Assembly: GCF_003670115.1 (NCBI RefSeq)
Contig: NZ_QQTY01000005.1
Coordinates: forward strand, 404,535-468,534
DNA: 64,000 nt
Direction of reading: 5' to 3'
DNA from: Natronorubrum halophilum
GTDB lineage: Archaea > Halobacteriota > Halobacteria > Halobacteriales > Natrialbaceae
In this document: positions 61,951 to 64,000 of the stretch, piece after piece
Numbering within the stretch: the stretch's first letter is position 1
Layout of the letters: each line of letters begins with the position of its first letter
Program-made: the position numbers and the translations under genes
The notes under the pieces: model-generated
Databases searched by the model: none
Seen by the model: only the letters and a program-made list of their open reading frames with translations
What the model was told of the DNA's origin: nothing

Positions 61951-61970
61951 CAGTACTGCGTTTAGTACTG
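61951..61970. promoter_or_regulatory. Inverted repeat in the coxA-coxB divergent promoter region
   Basis: CAGTACT-GCGTTT-AGTACTG is a perfect 7-base inverted repeat. It lies 69 bases before the coxB ATG and about 100 bases before the coxA ATG. A related but imperfect CAGCACTACTG is about 15 bases away at 61927-61937. A regulator could bind here to adjust both transcripts. The surrounding DNA is AT-rich and probably contains both TATA boxes. Confidence 0.45.
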
Positions 61971-62038
61971 GTACGAATCCGTGATTGTTCAGATATCGAT
62001 GAACACTGTATAACACGCCGGTCGTCGAACAGCCACCA

Positions 62039-62812
62039 ATGGGTAGCCGCCGATGCACGATCATCACACTGACCGTCACGGTGCTCTCGAGCCTCCTCGC
62101 GCTAACTGGGACGGTCGCAGCACAGTCTCCCAACCGCGAACTCATCGATGGGCTCGAGTACCAACTCCTCTACGTCGCTCTACCGTTGACGCTGTTCGTC
62201 CTGATGATTCTCGTCTACGCGGCCGTCAAGTTTCACGACAACGACGATCCCCAGCCGACCACGGAGGATCCCGCCCTCGAGATCACCTGGACCGCTGCGA
62301 CGGCGCTCATCCTCCTGTTCGTCGGACTCGCCGGTTACAGCGTCCTCGTCAATCCCTACGTGTCACCCTCCCAGGCGATCGACGGCGACGACCGCAGTCA
62401 GGAGGAATTCGAATCCCTCGCGGATCTCCCCGAAACCGGTGACGAGGAGGTGTACGTTCGCGGCTATCAGTGGGAATGGCAAGCGACCTACCCCGAGGCA
62501 AACGTGACGACCGAAAACGAGATCGTAATACCTGCAGACGAGAACGTGACTATCTGGCTCACCAGTGACGACGTTATTCACTCGCTTTTCGTATCGGATC
62601 TGGGTATCAAACAGGATGCGTTCCCCGGCGACTACACCCGTGCCCGAACCACTGTCGACGAACCCGGACGCTACGACGTCGTTTGTACCGAGTTCTGTGG
62701 CGCTGGCCACTCGAGGATGGAGGCCGAAGTCGTCGCCGTCGACCAAGCAACCTACGACCAATGGCTTTCGGAGAACGAGGGAACCATCACCGAGGCACCG
62801 GAGCCCGCCTGA
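62039..62812 (+). CDS. coxB: Cytochrome c oxidase subunit II (CuA)
   Basis: Electron-entry subunit of 257 residues. The signal/anchor is MGSRRCTIITLTVTVLSSLL with A-x-A-type end TGTVAAQSP. Two membrane helices follow (QLLYVALPLTLFVLMILVYA and ITWTAATALILLFVGLAGYS). The cupredoxin domain has VYVRGYQWEWQATYPEANVT and the CuA motif: H in DDVIHSLFVSD, then DVVCTEFCGAGHSRMEAEV. The donor is probably a halocyanin or similar copper protein, not shown here. Divergent from coxA with 190 bases between starts. Confidence 0.95.
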   Translation: MGSRRCTIITLTVTVLSSLLALTGTVAAQSPNRELIDGLEYQLLYVALPLTLFVLMILVYAAVKFHDNDDPQPTTEDPALEITWTAATALILLFVGLAGYSVLVNPYVSPSQAIDGDDRSQEEFESLADLPETGDEEVYVRGYQWEWQATYPEANVTTENEIVIPADENVTIWLTSDDVIHSLFVSDLGIKQDAFPGDYTRARTTVDEPGRYDVVCTEFCGAGHSRMEAEVVAVDQATYDQWLSENEGTITEAPEPA

Positions 62813-63286
62813 GAACGTCGTCGACCGCGACTGGCGGAGCGACGCTGACAGTGCAAGAGTTAAACCGGATGCACGTCTAGTCACACTGCGTGCCTCAAGT
62901 CCCCGTCCGAGCAAACCCATTCGGGTGCGATGACAGTACGGCGAACCCGGGCGCGCGACAGTAATTCGGTGGGCTTCGCCCACCCGACCGAGGAGCTCGA
63001 TACTCCTTCGCCCGGCACGAGGGTTAGCCAGCCGACGCGGCATGCCGCCACGGGATGAGGCTGGACGTTAGTGTTCCGGGTGACACCGTTTCCGATTCGA
63101 ACCGGAGCGACTGCTCCCGTCGCCGTACCAGCAGGTGTGCAACTCCCGTTCTCTTCTGTCTCGAGTGTAGTTACGAGTACTCGAGTATAGCGTGGCGACC
63201 GCTCTCCGAACGTCTGGATAGAACGAGTACTATCGTTGGTCGCTGTCCGACGATCGAGTTATTGGCTCGCTGTAGAGGGACACCTC
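62813..63286. other. Hairpin-rich intergenic region
   Basis: About 470 bases with no coding signal. Part of it is highly structured. A perfect 7-base stem with a 3-base loop lies at 62968-62984 (GGTGGGC/GCCCACC). A 5-base stem lies at 62991-63007 (AGGAG/CTCCT). A 12-base palindrome lies at 63037-63048 (GCGGCATGCCGC). Two diverged copies of a short unit of about 25-30 bases occur between about 62900 and 62968; each holds an AACCC core and ends GCGACAG or GATGACAG followed by TA and CGG. This could be an untranslated RNA or an insertion-element end; no transposase is present. The rest shows nothing I recognise. Confidence 0.4.
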
Positions 63287-63646
63287 TCAGGATGAGCCGG
63301 TCAGTTCAACCTCCCCCTCTTCGATCGATCTGGCGCGGTTGGCAGTCACGCGAATATCGGCGAAGCCGTCAGCGATAATTATGTCTCCGGTTCGGCTATC
63401 GTAGTCGACGAGTCCGTGACCCGCAAGCAGTGGGATGTGCGTATGAATTAACGAACTTGTTAGTCGTTGCGTTTGCTCTTCAGAGACTTCATCGATCGAG
63501 ATACGTTGTTCCCATGCCACAATCTGTAGGGAGAGTTCTTCGATATTTGCGTGATCGTTGTCTAAAAAGTAGTATAGGACGTATCGGCGACGGGGCTCCG
63601 AAAGGATTCCATACATGGAATCGAGGGAAAGATCCGGCGTGGTCAT
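63287..63646 (-). CDS. Haloarchaeal HTH protein (DUF7344-like)
   Basis: A 119-residue winged-helix protein. MYGILSEPRRRYVLYYFLDN, IEELSLQIVAWEQRISIDEV, EEQTQRLTSSLIHTHIPLLA and GHGLVDYDSRTGDIIIADGF form the domain, followed by a short helical tail. It belongs to the abundant small HTH proteins of haloarchaea that act as dedicated regulators. The ATG at 63646 is chosen over one at 63664. The upstream DNA (63650-63720) is strongly AT-rich and carries the promoter. Confidence 0.8.
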   Translation of the reverse strand: MTTPDLSLDSMYGILSEPRRRYVLYYFLDNDHANIEELSLQIVAWEQRISIDEVSEEQTQRLTSSLIHTHIPLLAGHGLVDYDSRTGDIIIADGFADIRVTANRARSIEEGEVELTGSS

Positions 63647-63761
63647 ATTCAGTGGATTCCCCACACATTAGAATAAATCACATTCCAAATAAATTTGGTA
63701 TTACTGAAATCAGTGAGTAGTACATGCAGTTATTACCGTCCTCGAGACAGATAACAACCCC

Positions 63762-63880
63762 GCACAGCCATCGCTGTGCAGGGTAGTGATACCGCAGAGA
63801 GTCCCGGCGGACCCTCTCACGGGTGATGAAAGTGCAGCGTGGCTGTTCTACGCTGCTGCAGTGATCCCGGATTCGGGATC
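63762..63880 (-). repeat. Chain of hairpins beside the 5S rRNA gene
   Basis: Four compact stems follow one another. They are GCACAGC-CATC-GCTGTGC (63762-63779), an imperfect GAGAG.../...CTCTC stem (about 63797-63818), GCAGCGT-GGCTGTTCT-ACGCTGC (63834-63856) and GATCCCG-GATT-CGGGATC (63863-63880). On the minus strand they lie directly downstream of the 5S rRNA. They may be processing or termination structures of the rRNA operon. The usual downstream tRNA-Cys of haloarchaeal rrn operons is not seen here. Confidence 0.5.
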
Positions 63881-63888
63881 GAGGTATG

Positions 63889-64000
63889 AGTGGAGGCGGC
63901 GAAACGGCTTTCCCAGAGGCTCGCGCACTCCAGTACTCCCCGTAACGCAGGCGGGCTTATCTTCCGTGTTCGGGATGGGTACGGGAGGAACCCCGCCGCT
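63889..64000 (-). rRNA. rrf: 5S ribosomal RNA, 5' end beyond the window
   Basis: Reverse-complement reading contains the haloarchaeal 5S segments ACCCATCCCGAACACGGAAG, AAGCCCGCCTGCGTT and AGTACTGGAGTGCGCGAG, followed by the closing CGCCGCCT that pairs with the 5' end. Matches the conserved 5S core by memory. The right edge of the window cuts into the 5' part, so the 23S and 16S genes lie beyond. The 3' end is near 63889. Confidence 0.9.

Noticed and set aside
62880..63060. Possible remnant of a TnpB-carrying IS element
   Set aside because: No transposase coding text, no terminal repeats and no target duplication were found, so it is reported only as structured DNA.
63720..63890. tRNA-Cys expected after 5S rRNA
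   Set aside because: No cloverleaf or T-loop (GTTCAAATC) text is present on either strand in this stretch.

Overview
The window is GC-rich and almost every predicted protein is strongly acidic. Twin-arginine lipoproteins, a PGF-type C-terminal anchor, TATA boxes placed about 30 bases before start codons, and archaeal information genes (RadB, LigA, S17e, aMBF1, an XPB-like helicase) point to a halophilic archaeon (Halobacteria). Gene content resembles the Natrialbales (Natrinema / Haloterrigena / Natronorubrum type), but the genus is inference. There is no prophage, CRISPR array, intact insertion sequence or complete tRNA gene. Both ends are cut inside genes: dnaK on the left and a 5S rRNA on the right, both on the minus strand.

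Layout. 1-4.7 kb: dnaK and grpE on the minus strand, separated by an MFS transporter gene and two decayed fragments (HpcH/HpaI aldolase, cupin). 4.8-8.6 kb: an XPB-like helicase, then a secreted protein with five curlin-like Q/N repeats. 8.7-12.6 kb: an RNase H-fold protein, RadB, a CBS-hibernation-domain fusion, a half-size lycopene cyclase and a cupin. 12.7-17.7 kb: a lipoprotein, a YcaO cyclodehydratase-like protein, an RNA-binding protein and a Tat-exported aspartoacylase-like protein. 17.9-21.6 kb: histidine kinase, DJ-1/PfpI, Hsp20, DHH phosphoesterase. 21.8-26.9 kb: thiolase plus an HMG-CoA-synthase-like/DUF35 fusion, an amber-interrupted membrane gene, an ornithine cyclodeaminase homologue. 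27.1-36.0 kb: a J-domain zinc-finger protein convergent with a TIR protein, tpiA, aMBF1, the hisC-adenylate kinase-CDP-alcohol transferase operon, a lipoprotein, ligA. 36.1-42.3 kb: a GCS-like enzyme, a sulfite-oxidase-like enzyme, an ArsM-like methyltransferase with OsmC, and an HTH regulator.

42.4-50.4 kb: a TetR-MATE operon with a palindromic operator displaced by a MITE-like element; cofD with a Dus-like gene; a CitG-like/DUF447 pair; a CPA antiporter. 50.6-55.7 kb: S17e, aspartate-semialdehyde dehydrogenase, an HTH protein, UspA, a 2-hydroxyacid dehydrogenase, a geranylgeranyl-reductase-type flavoprotein. 55.9-62.8 kb: an aerobic terminal oxidase set (coxC, a coxA operon, divergent coxB) with a manganese catalase between. 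62.8-64 kb: a hairpin-rich gap, an HTH protein, then structured DNA next to the 5S rRNA.

Themes: protein quality control and stress (DnaK, GrpE, Hsp20, PfpI, UspA, Mn catalase), aerobic respiration, and cofactor/lipid metabolism (F420, thiolase complex, archaeal lipids). The items most worth a second look are the curlin-like repeat protein, the YcaO locus, the CitG/DUF447/CofD cluster, the TIR/J-domain pair and the MITE in the tetR promoter.
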